Origin: Azospirillum doebereinerae
GTDB taxonomy: Bacteria > Pseudomonadota > Alphaproteobacteria > Azospirillales > Azospirillaceae
NCBI RefSeq assembly: GCF_003989665.1
Contig: NZ_RZIJ01000001.1
Location: forward strand, 434,001 to 498,000
Length of the DNA: 64,000 bases
Reading direction: 5' to 3'
The translations under genes and the position numbers were made by a program. Below, one piece after another: positions 29,354 to 37,823 of this stretch. Position 1 is the first letter of the stretch. Each line of letters begins with the position of its first letter. The notes below the pieces were generated by a model. The model worked only from the letters and a program-made list of their open reading frames with translations. It did no database searches and was not told the DNA's origin.

Positions 29354-29827
29354 ATGGAAAAAGTTCCGATGACAGCGGCGGGCTTCAACCGCCTCCAGGA
29401 GGAATTGAAGCACCTTAAGATTTCCGAACGTCCGGCGGTCATCAAGGCCATTGCCGAGGCGCGCGAGCATGGGGACTTGTCGGAAAACGCCGAGTATCAC
29501 GCCGCCCGCGAACGCCAGAGCTTCATCGAAGGCCGCGTTCTGGAGCTTGAGGACAAGATCAGCCGGGCCGAGGTCATCGACCCCGGCAAGCTGTCGGGCG
29601 ACACCGTGAAGTTCGGCGCGACCGTGACCCTGGCCGACCAGGACACGGACGAGGAGACGACCTACCAGATCGTCGGCCAGGACGAGAGCGACATCAAGCA
29701 ACGCCTGCTGTCGATCCAGGCGCCGCTGGCCCGCGCGCTGATCAACAAGTCGGTCGGCGACAGCGTGGAGGTCTCCACGCCCGGCGGCTCGAAGCTGTAC
29801 GAGATCGTGACGGTCGAGTTCCGCTGA
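29354..29827 (+). CDS. greA: Transcription elongation factor GreA
   Basis: A 157-residue factor that rescues backtracked RNA polymerase by stimulating transcript cleavage. The N-terminal coiled coil carries the acidic tip [18 protein letters not shown], and the C-terminal FKBP-like domain has [34 protein letters not shown] and the final YEIVTVEFR. Length is exactly that of GreA. The usual partner order carB-greA is common in Alphaproteobacteria. Confidence 0.98.
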   Translation: MEKVPMTAAGFNRLQEELKHLKISERPAVIKAIAEAREHGDLSENAEYHAARERQSFIEGRVLELEDKISRAEVIDPGKLSGDTVKFGATVTLADQDTDEETTYQIVGQDESDIKQRLLSIQAPLARALINKSVGDSVEVSTPGGSKLYEIVTVEFR

Positions 29828-29860
29828 GGCGGCCGTTTTCGATCCGAACCAGACCGGAAA

Positions 29861-29897
29861 CGCCCTTCCCTCTCGCGGGGGAAGGGCGTTTTCTTTT
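29861..29897 (+). terminator. Rho-independent terminator after greA
   Basis: CGCCCTTCCC pairs with GGGAAGGGCG across a short CG-rich loop and is followed by TTTTCTTTT. It starts 34 bases after the greA stop and is the cleanest intrinsic terminator in the window. Confidence 0.85.
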
Positions 29898-29983
29898 GGT
29901 CCCGCCATCCGCCCCGCGCTTGCAACGGGGTGGGCCGCCCGGCATGCTCGGCCCCCCTGTTCCGCACAAGAACCGAGCCCGCC

Positions 29984-30628
29984 ATGACCGAGTTGACCCT
30001 GCTGATCGCGAACAAGGCCTATTCCTCCTGGTCGCTCCGCCCTTGGCTGGCGCTGAAGCAGGCGGGACTGCCGTTCCGCGAGATCCTTGTGCCGTTGCGC
30101 CAGCCCGACACGGCGGCGCGCATCCGCGCCCATTCGCCCTCCGGCAGGGTGCCCTGCCTGATGGACGGGGAGCGGGTCGTCTGGGATTCGCTGGCGATCT
30201 GCGAGTACATCGCGGAGCTGGCCCCGGCCGCCGGGCTGTGGCCGGACGACGCACACGCCCGCGCCGTCGCCCGTTCGGTGTCGGCGGAGATGCATTCCGG
30301 CTTTGCCTCCCTGCGCACCACCATGACGATGGACCTCAAGCGCGACCGCCCCGGCGAGGGGCTGACGCCCGAAACGGCTGCCGACATCGCCCGCATCCAG
30401 GCCCTGTGGGCCGATGCACGCACCCGCTTCGGGCAGGACGGGCCGTTCCTGTTCGGCCGCTTTTCCATCGCCGACGCGATGTTCGCCCCGGTGGTCGGGC
30501 GCTTCGCCACCTACGGCGTGGCGGTGGAGCCCGGAACGCGCGCCTATATGGGCGCGGTGCTGGACCTGCCGGCAATGCAGGAATGGAGCGCCGCCGCCAA
30601 GGAGGAACCCTGGGTGCTGGATCTCTGA
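29984..30628 (+). CDS. Glutathione S-transferase family protein
   Basis: A 214-residue GST. The thioredoxin-like N-terminal domain shows LLIANKAYSSWSLRPWLALKQAG (with serines at the usual catalytic position), the cis-proline turn SGRVPCL, and WDSLAICEYIAE (the E-S/S-A-I glutathione gamma-glutamyl contact). The helical C-terminal domain contains FLFGRFSIADAMFAPVVGRF, the N-capping box of GSTs. Substrate unknown. The ATG at 29984 gives the standard N-terminus; a longer frame begins at 29930. Confidence 0.9.
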   Translation: MTELTLLIANKAYSSWSLRPWLALKQAGLPFREILVPLRQPDTAARIRAHSPSGRVPCLMDGERVVWDSLAICEYIAELAPAAGLWPDDAHARAVARSVSAEMHSGFASLRTTMTMDLKRDRPGEGLTPETAADIARIQALWADARTRFGQDGPFLFGRFSIADAMFAPVVGRFATYGVAVEPGTRAYMGAVLDLPAMQEWSAAAKEEPWVLDL

Positions 30629-30635
30629 AGCAGGA

Positions 30636-31760
30636 TCAGGGCTTGGCGGCCGGCGGTTCGAGAGTGGGCGCGCGGGCGTCGGTCTCGTTCGCCGCGTTGC
30701 CGAGCAGCCCAGCCTCGCGGTAGTAGCGCTCCGCGCCGGGGTGCAGCGGAATGGACACGTTGACCGCCGCCTTGGCCGGGTCGAAACTGCGGCCCTTGGG
30801 ATGCCCCTCCGCCAGGACGCGGCGGGTGTTCTCGTGCCACAGCGCCTTGACCACGCCGTGGATCAGCTCGGGATCGCGGTCGGCGCGGGTCAGCAGTTCG
30901 GCCCCCAGGCTCAGCGTCGGGGTGCGGGCGGTGCCGGGATAGGCCTCGGGCGGGATCTCGCTTTCCAGGTAGAAGCGCAGGGTGCGGCGCAGGCGCTCGG
31001 CCGGCTCGCCGTCGATGGGGACGAGGCGGATCGGCACGCGCGCCGCCACGTCGCTGACCGCCGCCACTGGAAAGCCGCCGACCATGAAGAAGCCGTCCAG
31101 TTCGCCCTTCGCCAGCCGGTCGGCCGCCGTGCCGGGCTTCAGGTAGGCCGGGGTGATGCTGGTCTCCGACAGACCGTAGGCGTCGAGGATCAGCCGCGCC
31201 TCCACCAGCGTGCCGGAGCCTTCCTCGCCCAGCGACACCGCCCGGCCCTTGAGATCGGCCATGCGGTCGATGAAGCCGTCGGAACGGACGACGATCTGGA
31301 TCGCCTCGGCGTACAGCATCCCCAGCGAGCGCAGCCCCTCGAAGGCCGGCTTGCCGGTGAAGCTGCCTGTGCCGCTGTAGGCCCAATAGGCGACGTCGGC
31401 CTGGGCGAATCCGGCCTCGATCGCGCCCGAGCGCAGCAACTCGATGTTCTCGACCGAGCCGACGGTCGCCTGCGCCACCACGATCAGGCCGGGAATCCCG
31501 CAGCTGCCGCCCCGGTCGCAGGCGCGCGACCCCGGCGGGTTGGAGATGGCGTTGGCGATCAGCCCGCCGATGGGGAAATAGGTGCCCGAGGTCGTCCCGG
31601 TGCCGAGCCGGAAATAGCGCAGCTCCTGCGCCGCCACCGGGGCCTTCAGGACCGGCAGCAGACCCAGCGCCGCCGTCCCGGCAAGGACGGCGCGGCGCGA
31701 GGGTGCGACCGCCGGAAGGCCGGGGGCCGGGGAACGGGCTTTGTCTCCTGCGCGGGGCAA
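30636..31760 (-). CDS. TAXI-family TRAP transporter substrate-binding protein
   Basis: A 374-residue periplasmic binding protein. A twin-arginine-like signal (PSRRAVLAGTAALGLLPVL) leads into the TAXI pattern: FRLGTGTTSGTYFPIGGLIANAIS, a CxxGGSCG insert, VVAQATVGSVENIELLRSGAIEAGFAQADVAYWAY, and KGRAVSLGEEGSGTLVEARLIL. TAXI proteins normally feed a fused DctQM permease; none is adjacent. The only in-frame start before the signal is a TTG at 31760. Family clear; ligand unknown. Confidence 0.87.
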   Translation of the reverse strand: MPRAGDKARSPAPGLPAVAPSRRAVLAGTAALGLLPVLKAPVAAQELRYFRLGTGTTSGTYFPIGGLIANAISNPPGSRACDRGGSCGIPGLIVVAQATVGSVENIELLRSGAIEAGFAQADVAYWAYSGTGSFTGKPAFEGLRSLGMLYAEAIQIVVRSDGFIDRMADLKGRAVSLGEEGSGTLVEARLILDAYGLSETSITPAYLKPGTAADRLAKGELDGFFMVGGFPVAAVSDVAARVPIRLVPIDGEPAERLRRTLRFYLESEIPPEAYPGTARTPTLSLGAELLTRADRDPELIHGVVKALWHENTRRVLAEGHPKGRSFDPAKAAVNVSIPLHPGAERYYREAGLLGNAANETDARAPTLEPPAAKP

Positions 31761-31784
31761 CGGCTCATCCCGTTCTTGAACGAG

Positions 31785-31805
31785 GGAAAGGAAATCGTCC
31801 TTTCC
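31785..31805. promoter_or_regulatory. Short perfect inverted repeat upstream of the TAXI gene
   Basis: GGAAAGGA-AATCG-TCCTTTCC, 8-bp arms and five-base spacer, about 25 bases before the TAXI start codon and between it and the HupE/UreJ-like gene. Could be an operator or a weak hairpin; no T-run follows on the transcribed strand. Confidence 0.35.
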
Positions 31806-31845
31806 AAGATCTCCGCAGAGCGGCGGCTTTTCAAGCCGTGAACGG

Positions 31846-32340
31846 TTAAATCACGCCGACGAGGTCGAGAACGCCGCCGACTGCTACCGCACCGCCACAT
31901 ATTTGCACGGCGCGGCCCGACTCGGCTTGCGCCACCGCCATCGACAGGCCGAGCCCGGCGCAGGACACCAGCAGCGACCCGGCGGCGAAGCCGCTCCAGA
32001 ACAGGGGCGATCCCTGGTGCGGATGGCCGTGGAAGACCGCCGCGACGGCGGCCAGCAGCACCGCCAGCGCCACCGGCGCCTTGACCGCCAGCGCAACCAG
32101 CCCGCCCATGACGATCAGCGCCGCCGCCAGCCCCGGCCCGGCGTAGGGCAACCGAACCCCCATCTGCGCCGCGAGCCCTGCGGCCAGCGCTGCGGTGACG
32201 GCGGCCACCGGCACCTGCCAGACGGCGGTCCCACCGGTCTGCCCGGCCCATAGCCCGATGGCGAGGAAACCCAGCAGGTGCTGCAGCACCCACACCGGTT
32301 CGGTCAGCCCGGTCCCGAAGGCGCCCGTCACCGTCGTCAT
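31846..32340 (-). CDS. HupE/UreJ-family membrane protein
   Basis: A 164-residue protein with about six hydrophobic helices and the family signatures GFLAIGLWAGQTGG, PVAAVTAALAAGLAAQMG and the metal-site-like VFHGHPHQG loop, which in HupE/UreJ proteins is associated with nickel or cobalt handling. It lacks the usual cleaved signal peptide and is somewhat short. No hydrogenase or urease genes are in the window, so its metal partner is unknown. Starts from an ATG with the hydrophobic helix soon after. Confidence 0.8.
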   Translation of the reverse strand: MTTVTGAFGTGLTEPVWVLQHLLGFLAIGLWAGQTGGTAVWQVPVAAVTAALAAGLAAQMGVRLPYAGPGLAAALIVMGGLVALAVKAPVALAVLLAAVAAVFHGHPHQGSPLFWSGFAAGSLLVSCAGLGLSMAVAQAESGRAVQICGGAVAVGGVLDLVGVI

Positions 32341-32404
32341 GCCCTGTCCCCCTTCGCTCTCGCTTCGGGGCGGGTATGGCGGGGCGGGGGCGAACGGTCA
32401 AGGT

Positions 32405-32932
32405 TTAGCGCGCCAGCGGGTCGCCCAGTTGACGCAAGTCGTTCTCGCGCCGCATCAGGTCGCGCTGGCCGAGAGGGTCGAGGCGGCCCATCGCGTCGTC
32501 GGTGCGCATGCGGTCGACCTCCGGGCGGATCAGGTCGCGCTTGAAGGCGTCGGTGGCGGCCTGGGTCGAGGGCACCGGCGGCAGGGGCACCGGGCGCGGC
32601 GGCTGGGGCAGCGCCGCCGGATCGGGTGGCGGTGAGGAACTGCCGCGACGGCGACGGGGCTGCGGATCGTCGTCGTTCGGGCGTGAAGGCGCCGCCTTGG
32701 GCGGGACGCCCTGCGTCTGGCTCCAGGTCCGGCGGCCGGTCTGGCCCGGCGCGTCGAGCGCGGCGCTGGGGGTGCCAGCGCTGGGGGTGAGGGTCTGCGT
32801 GCGCACCGGCGGAAAGGCCTGGGCGCGACCGGGCGCGTCGTCGCGGAACTCGGACGGCGCGCAGGCGGCCAGCGCCGTCAGGGCGGCGAGGGGGACGAGC
32901 CGGCGAAGGGGAAGCCACGGTGATGCGGTCAT
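32405..32932 (-). CDS. Pro-rich putative lipoprotein
   Basis: A 175-residue protein with a lipoprotein signal (RLVPLAALTALAACAPSEF; Cys after LAA) and a long low-complexity Pro/Arg/Ser region, including RRRRGSSSPPPDP. The C-terminal 55 residues (AFKRDLIRPEVDRMRTDDAMGRLDPLGQRDLMRRENDLRQL) are predicted helical and charged. No family recognised. The ATG at 32932 opens the signal; a longer frame in front belongs to the shadow of the SDR gene. Confidence 0.7.
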   Translation of the reverse strand: MTASPWLPLRRLVPLAALTALAACAPSEFRDDAPGRAQAFPPVRTQTLTPSAGTPSAALDAPGQTGRRTWSQTQGVPPKAAPSRPNDDDPQPRRRRGSSSPPPDPAALPQPPRPVPLPPVPSTQAATDAFKRDLIRPEVDRMRTDDAMGRLDPLGQRDLMRRENDLRQLGDPLAR

Positions 32933-33027
32933 GATCGGAATATCGGCGCTCCCCGCCGTTCCGACAAGGCAACCCCAAAGGAGGAGCTCCTCTTGCGCAC
33001 GGCCGCCATGGTCGGAAACCGGCGGGC

Positions 33028-33765
33028 TCAGAACAGGTGCTGCCCGCCGGTGATGAAGATCTCGGTCCCCGTCACGTAGCCCGAGTCGGGGCCGCACAGG
33101 TAGAAGACCACGGCCGCCACGTCCTCCGGCGTGCCCATGCGCTTGAGCGGGATGCGCGGGATCAGCACGTCGTATTCCGGCCCGGTCATCGCCGTCTCGA
33201 TCTCGCCGGGGGCCACCGCGTTGACGCGAACGTTGATCTCGGCGAACTCCACCGCCATCTCGCGCGTCAACCCCGACAGCGCCGCCTTGGAGGTCGAATA
33301 GGCCGACCCGGCGAAGGGATGCACCGCGTGGCCGGCGATGGAGGTGACGTTGACGATCGCCCCCTTCGCCCGTGACAGCGGCGCTGCGAACCCACGCGCC
33401 AGCACCAGCGGCGCGAAGAAGTTCAGCTCGAACACCCGGTGCCAGCCCTCCAGCGAGCCGTTCAGGCAGCCGAGCCGCTCCTTGATCGGCGTCTTGGGCG
33501 AGATGCCGGCGTTGTTGACCAGCGCGTAGAGCGGCCCGCCGTCGAGCGCCCGGTTGGCCTCCTCGACGAAGGCGGCGCGGCTGGCCGGGTCCGACAGGTC
33601 GGTCGGGATGTGGTGGGTCCAGTTGGGATCGCGCCGGCAATGCGCCGGAACGTCCTCGCGCGAGCAGGAGATCACGCGCCAACCCTCCGCGCTGAAACGC
33701 GCGACGGTGGCGTGTCCGATACCCCGGCTGGCGCCGGTCAGGATGACGGTCTTACGGTGCGGCAT
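33028..33765 (-). CDS. Short-chain dehydrogenase/reductase
   Basis: A 245-residue classical SDR that would use NAD(P)H. The Rossmann motif is ILTGASRGIGHATVARF, with NNAG (VNNAGISPKTPI) and the catalytic YSTSK preceded by NVTSIAGHAVHPF (Ser-Tyr-Lys). The C-terminus ends in the family's GTEIFITGGQHLF. It resembles FabG-type 3-ketoacyl reductases, but the substrate cannot be assigned. Immediately downstream (32405-32932) is a lipoprotein gene; no operon partner suggests a pathway. Confidence 0.92.
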   Translation of the reverse strand: MPHRKTVILTGASRGIGHATVARFSAEGWRVISCSREDVPAHCRRDPNWTHHIPTDLSDPASRAAFVEEANRALDGGPLYALVNNAGISPKTPIKERLGCLNGSLEGWHRVFELNFFAPLVLARGFAAPLSRAKGAIVNVTSIAGHAVHPFAGSAYSTSKAALSGLTREMAVEFAEINVRVNAVAPGEIETAMTGPEYDVLIPRIPLKRMGTPEDVAAVVFYLCGPDSGYVTGTEIFITGGQHLF

Positions 33766-34109
33766 AACGCCATGCTAGCGCGCTTCACGCGGTTGCGAAA
33801 GAGTCGCGAGCGATCCGGCGCGCAAACGGGATCGGCCGTTGAGAGCCTACCGGTTCTCAAAGCCGAAGCGGAAAATGGGCTTTTTCTTGCAAACGGCGGA
33901 CTATCAACGCGAAAGGAGGCGGGCTTCCAAAACCTTGGGAGGCTCTCCACCCCGCGCGGAACCGCAAAATGCGATCTGCGCACGAAACGGAATGCCCTTG
34001 ATACCGTAATGGATTTTCATGCACGCTACGAATGGATGCATTAATCCACAAACCATCCCGCTTTAGTAATTATCGCAAATACAGAGCAAACACCAAAAAC
34101 GGGTGCACC
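33766..34109. other. Gap without a supported gene
   Basis: About 340 bases of lower GC than the surroundings, especially 33840-34100 (runs such as TTTTTC and AAAAAC). No open frame here has coding character. It must carry the promoters for the SDR gene (leftward) and the 41-residue repeat protein (rightward), but no confident element is seen. Confidence 0.5.
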
Positions 34110-35780
34110 ATGACCTCAACGCCCAACAGTGACTTAACGGCCAACGGCTTCGACCCACTGCGCTACCTCGCCTCCAACACGGACCTCGCCGACGCCTTCG
34201 GCACCGACACGCAGGCGGCGGCCCGGCATTACACCGATCACGGCATCGCCGAGGGACGCAGCGGCACCGCCTTCAGCCCCTTCCAATACCTCGCGTCCAA
34301 CTCGGACCTTACGGCCGCCTTCAGCACCGATGCCGCGGCGGCCGAACAGCACTGGATCCGGTACGGCCGCTTCGAGGGGCGCAGCCAGTCCGGCTTCGAC
34401 GCCACCGGCTACCTGACCTCCAACCCGGACCTGCTCGCCGCGCTGGGCCCCGACCAGGAGGAGGCCGCCCGGCATTGGCTGAACTTCGGCCAGTCCGAGG
34501 GGCGGTGCACCAACCTTTTCGACGCTGCGGCGTATCTCGCCGCCAACCCCGACCTCGCGGCGGCCTTCGGCACCAACGCCAGCGCCGCCAGCCAGCACTA
34601 CATCACATACGGCTACCGCGAGGGCCGTAAGTTCTCCATAGACAGCCGGGAGAGCTCCAAGGACGATTTCGCCGACAACACGGCGACGACCGGGCGGTTG
34701 ACCATCGGCGGCACCGCCAGCGGGGTCACCGAGAAGGCCTTCGACAAGGACTGGTTCGCCGTGACCCTGGAGAAAGGGGCGACCTATCGCTTCTCCGTCG
34801 ACACCTATGCCTCCATCCCCTGGCTCCGGCTTTACGACATGGAAGGCCAGCGGGTGCCCACGGGCTCCTATCAACCGTCCGTGCTGACCTTCGGCAGCAC
34901 GCCGCAGGTCACCGTGGAAACGACCGGCGTCTATTATCTGGAATACGACTCCACCCCGAGCTCGGGGCCTGGCAAAGCCAACGGGCTCGGCCCCTACACC
35001 GTCCGGGCCGAGCGGGTGGCGACCAACCTCGACTTTTCCGACGACTACGGCAACAGCGCCGGCACGGCCGGCCGCACGACCATGAACTCGACGATCACCG
35101 GCTCCATCGAAAAGAAAGGAGACGAGGATTACATCGCCATATTGCTGCAGCAGGGCCGGAACTACACGTTCGACGTCACCCCCACCAGCTCCGACTTCTA
35201 TTTCATGCTCCGCAGCTCATTCGACCAACTGGCGTGGCTGGGCTTGCCGGAGAAAAGCAACGGCCATCTCATCTACAATTACACCGCCGGCACGACCAGC
35301 ACCTTCTATATGGATGTGACGAGCTACGATATCGGTTCCTACGCCATCCGGGCCACGGACAACGGCATGGTGGACGACATCGCCGGCAACGCCGGCACGA
35401 CCGCAAATCTGGCGATCGGCGGCAGCGCCAAGGGGCACATCGATTACCGCCCCCTCAGCGGTGGGGATGAGGACAGCGACTGGTTCGCCGTGTCGTTGCA
35501 AGCCGGGAAGAGCTACGACTTCGATCTGCAAAGAGAAGGAGCCGGTGCCGGTCTCCTCCTCAAGGACGCGCAGGGCAAAACCGTTTCCGGCACGACCACC
35601 CTCGACTTTTTGAACTACACCACGGGCCAGGACAGCCTGCGCTACAGACCGACGCAGAGCGGCACCTACTACCTGACGGTGAACGCGCTGATGGGCGGCA
35701 GCGGGACGGATCTGGCCGGCTACACGGTCAGCGCCCGGCTGTCGCAAGGATCGGCGATGCTCGCAGCCGGCGGCTGGTAG
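34110..35780 (+). CDS. Tandem 41-residue repeat protein with three PPC-like domains, probably secreted
   Basis: A 556-residue protein. Residues 14-173 are four tandem repeats of exactly 41 residues, each of the form FDPxxYLASNxDL...AF...A.A...HY..yG..EGR, with EGR ending at 50, 91, 132 and 173. From about 185 there are three beta domains resembling bacterial pre-peptidase C-terminal domains: each begins DDF/DDI...N.AGTT..L.IGG.A.G.I and contains DWFAV or DYIAI and YYLE or YYLTV strands. No Sec or Tat signal is seen; these repeat families are often on type I or other signal-less secreted proteins. Low-GC leader upstream. No catalytic domain is recognised. Confidence 0.8.
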   Translation: MTSTPNSDLTANGFDPLRYLASNTDLADAFGTDTQAAARHYTDHGIAEGRSGTAFSPFQYLASNSDLTAAFSTDAAAAEQHWIRYGRFEGRSQSGFDATGYLTSNPDLLAALGPDQEEAARHWLNFGQSEGRCTNLFDAAAYLAANPDLAAAFGTNASAASQHYITYGYREGRKFSIDSRESSKDDFADNTATTGRLTIGGTASGVTEKAFDKDWFAVTLEKGATYRFSVDTYASIPWLRLYDMEGQRVPTGSYQPSVLTFGSTPQVTVETTGVYYLEYDSTPSSGPGKANGLGPYTVRAERVATNLDFSDDYGNSAGTAGRTTMNSTITGSIEKKGDEDYIAILLQQGRNYTFDVTPTSSDFYFMLRSSFDQLAWLGLPEKSNGHLIYNYTAGTTSTFYMDVTSYDIGSYAIRATDNGMVDDIAGNAGTTANLAIGGSAKGHIDYRPLSGGDEDSDWFAVSLQAGKSYDFDLQREGAGAGLLLKDAQGKTVSGTTTLDFLNYTTGQDSLRYRPTQSGTYYLTVNALMGGSGTDLAGYTVSARLSQGSAMLAAGGW

Positions 35781-35927
35781 CAGCCTGCCGCCCGGAGCGG
35801 CGTCGCCCGACCGGTCCCGGCGGTCGGCGGCGCCGCTTCGATGCCCGGTCGTGAAAGCGACGGCGTCGTTGACGCCGCCCCGGCTACGCCCAACCTTGGG
35901 CTCACGCCCTCACGACGGAGCTGCCCC

Positions 35928-37067
35928 GTGCGCCGCTTTCCCCTGCTCGCCCTGCTTCTGCTGACGGCTCTTCCACTGCGTGCGGAGGACGCGGCCCCCG
36001 CCTGCGTCGCGCCCGGCGCCTGGGCCGACAGCACCGGCAAGCGCCTGGAGCCGGCGCCGCTGCTGCGCCGGACCGCCGAGCAGCCGGTCGTCCTGCTGGG
36101 CGAGCAGCACGACAAGGCCGAGCACCACCGCTGGCAGCTCCAGACCCTAGCCAAGCTGCACGCGCTGAACCCCGATCTGGCGGTGGGGCTGGAGATGCTG
36201 CCGCGCCGGCTCCAGCCGGCGCTCGACCGCTGGGTGGCCGGGGAGTTGAGCGAGGCAACCTTCCTGGCAGAAAGCGAATGGCGCAGCGTCTGGGGCTTCG
36301 ACCCGAACTTCTACCTGCCGATCCTGCATTTCGCCCGGATGCACCGGCTGCCCGTGGTCGCACTGAACGTCGAGCGCGGCCTGATCTCCCGCGTCGCGCG
36401 CGAGGGTTGGGCGTCGATCCCCGAGGCCGAGCGCGAGGGCGTCGGCATCCCGGCCCCGCCGCTCGCCGCCTACCGCGAGCGCCTGCTGGAGACCCTGGCC
36501 GCCCACAACCGCCCCGACTCAGCCCCCGAGACGGCCCAGCGTTTCATCGAGGCACAGACCGTCTGGGACCGCGCCATGGCCGAGCGCATCGCCGAGACCC
36601 ACCGCACGACCGGCCGCGCCGTGGTCGCCATCCTGGGCGAGGGCCACGCCGACCACCGCAACGGCGTGCCGCACCAACTCGACGATCTGGGACTCCCCGG
36701 ATCGGTGGTGCTGCTGCCTTGGGACGCCGACCGCCCTTGCGCCGAGTTGGACGGCCGCGTCGCCGACTCCGTGTTCGGACTCGGCCCCTCGCAGGAGCCA
36801 GCCGAAGCGGCGCGCCCACGCCTGGGCGTGCAGTTGGAACCGACGGCGGACGGGGTGCGGATCGGCTCGGTGCTGGAGAACAGCGTCGCCGCCGCCGCCG
36901 GGCTGAACGTCGGGGACCGTGTGGTGACCGCCGCCGGCAACCCGATCCGCCGCCCCGCCGACCTCACCGCCATCGTCCAGCGTCAGGCGCCGGGAACCTG
37001 GCTGCCGATCACCGTGCGCCGGGGCGAGGGAACCCAGGAGGTCGTGGCGAAATTCCCGGCGGAGTAA
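35928..37067 (+). CDS. ChaN-type haem-binding-like protein with C-terminal PDZ domain
   Basis: A 379-residue exported protein with a signal peptide (FPLLALLLLTALPLRA). The main domain fits the ChaN/DUF399 iron-regulated family: VVLLGEQHDKAEHHRWQLQTL (histidines of the family), LAVGLEMLPRRLQPALDRWV, and VVAILGEGHADHRNGVPHQL. From about residue 295 there is a PDZ domain (RLGVQLEPTADGVRIGSVLENSVAAAAGLNVGDRVVTAAG). ChaN proteins are associated with haem or iron utilisation; the PDZ addition suggests a protein partner. The GTG start with GGAG upstream is preferred to a longer form at 35841 lacking an exposed signal. Confidence 0.82.
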   Translation: MRRFPLLALLLLTALPLRAEDAAPACVAPGAWADSTGKRLEPAPLLRRTAEQPVVLLGEQHDKAEHHRWQLQTLAKLHALNPDLAVGLEMLPRRLQPALDRWVAGELSEATFLAESEWRSVWGFDPNFYLPILHFARMHRLPVVALNVERGLISRVAREGWASIPEAEREGVGIPAPPLAAYRERLLETLAAHNRPDSAPETAQRFIEAQTVWDRAMAERIAETHRTTGRAVVAILGEGHADHRNGVPHQLDDLGLPGSVVLLPWDADRPCAELDGRVADSVFGLGPSQEPAEAARPRLGVQLEPTADGVRIGSVLENSVAAAAGLNVGDRVVTAAGNPIRRPADLTAIVQRQAPGTWLPITVRRGEGTQEVVAKFPAE

Positions 37068-37088
37068 CGGCACCGGAGTGAAGGGCGG

Positions 37089-37667
37089 TCAGAGCATCCG
37101 GTCCCAGCGGGCCAACGCGTCCGGCGTCGGGTTGACGGCGGGGGCGCCGTCGTCGCGGCCCAGCCGGTCGCGGTGCTCGCGCAAGGCCCAATGGACGGTC
37201 GGGAAGGCCAGCTCGCCCCATGGGATGTCCTCCCAGGCGAACAGGGCGACCTCCTCGCTTTCCGGACCGGCGGACACGTCGTCGGACAGCAGCCGGGCGC
37301 GGAAGATCAACTGCACTTGGCTGATGCGGGGGATGTCGTAGAGCGCCAGCAGCGGGCCGACGGCGATGCGCGCCCGCGCCTCCTCCCACGCCTCGCGGGC
37401 GGCGCCCTCGGCGGTGCTCTCGCGCTCCTCCATGAAGCCGGCGGGCAGGGTCCAGAAGCCCTTGCGCGGCTCGATGGCGCGGCGGCACAGCAGGATGCGC
37501 CCGTCCTCCCAGGTGACGACCGAGCCGACCACGATCAGTGGGTTCTGGTAGGCGATGTAGCCGCAATCGGGACACGTCAGCCGCTCCCGGTCCTCGCCGG
37601 GCGGAATGGCGCGGACGCGTGGCCCGCCGCAAGGGGTGGAGGCGCAGGGTTTGGAATCGTCGGACAT
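37089..37667 (-). CDS. NUDIX hydrolase with N-terminal zinc-ribbon
   Basis: A 192-residue pyrophosphohydrolase-type protein. A Nudix_N_2-like zinc-binding start carries CPDCGYIAYQNP, then WEDGRILLCRRAIEPRKGFWTLPAGF and the NUDIX box GFMEERESTAEGAAREAWEE, so the G-x5-E-x7-RE-x2-E-E core is intact. It should cleave a nucleoside diphosphate linked to another moiety; the substrate is not evident. Start at the ATG of MSDDSKPCAST; a longer frame in front is only the shadow of rmuC. Confidence 0.9.
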   Translation of the reverse strand: MSDDSKPCASTPCGGPRVRAIPPGEDRERLTCPDCGYIAYQNPLIVVGSVVTWEDGRILLCRRAIEPRKGFWTLPAGFMEERESTAEGAAREAWEEARARIAVGPLLALYDIPRISQVQLIFRARLLSDDVSAGPESEEVALFAWEDIPWGELAFPTVHWALREHRDRLGRDDGAPAVNPTPDALARWDRML

Positions 37668-37823
37668 GCGCACCGATATGGCGCGGGGGCCTCCGCTGGG
37701 CAAGCGGGGAAGACGCCGCAGTTCCCAAGGCTCCGCCTCCGTTCGCGCCCCGTTCCAATTCGCGATTCGTTCCTGTAGGCTGGGCCGGTTCCAAACGCCT
37801 TGGTTCCTGTCCGGAGAGGTTTC

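Noticed and set aside
31785..31805. Intrinsic terminator for the HupE/UreJ-like gene
   Set aside because: The stem is only 8 bp with AT-rich arms and there is no T-run on the transcribed strand, so it is listed only as an inverted repeat.
30414..31841. 475-codon plus-strand frame opposite the TAXI gene
   Set aside because: Its translation lacks motifs, and the minus-strand frame shows the TAXI signature and Tat signal.
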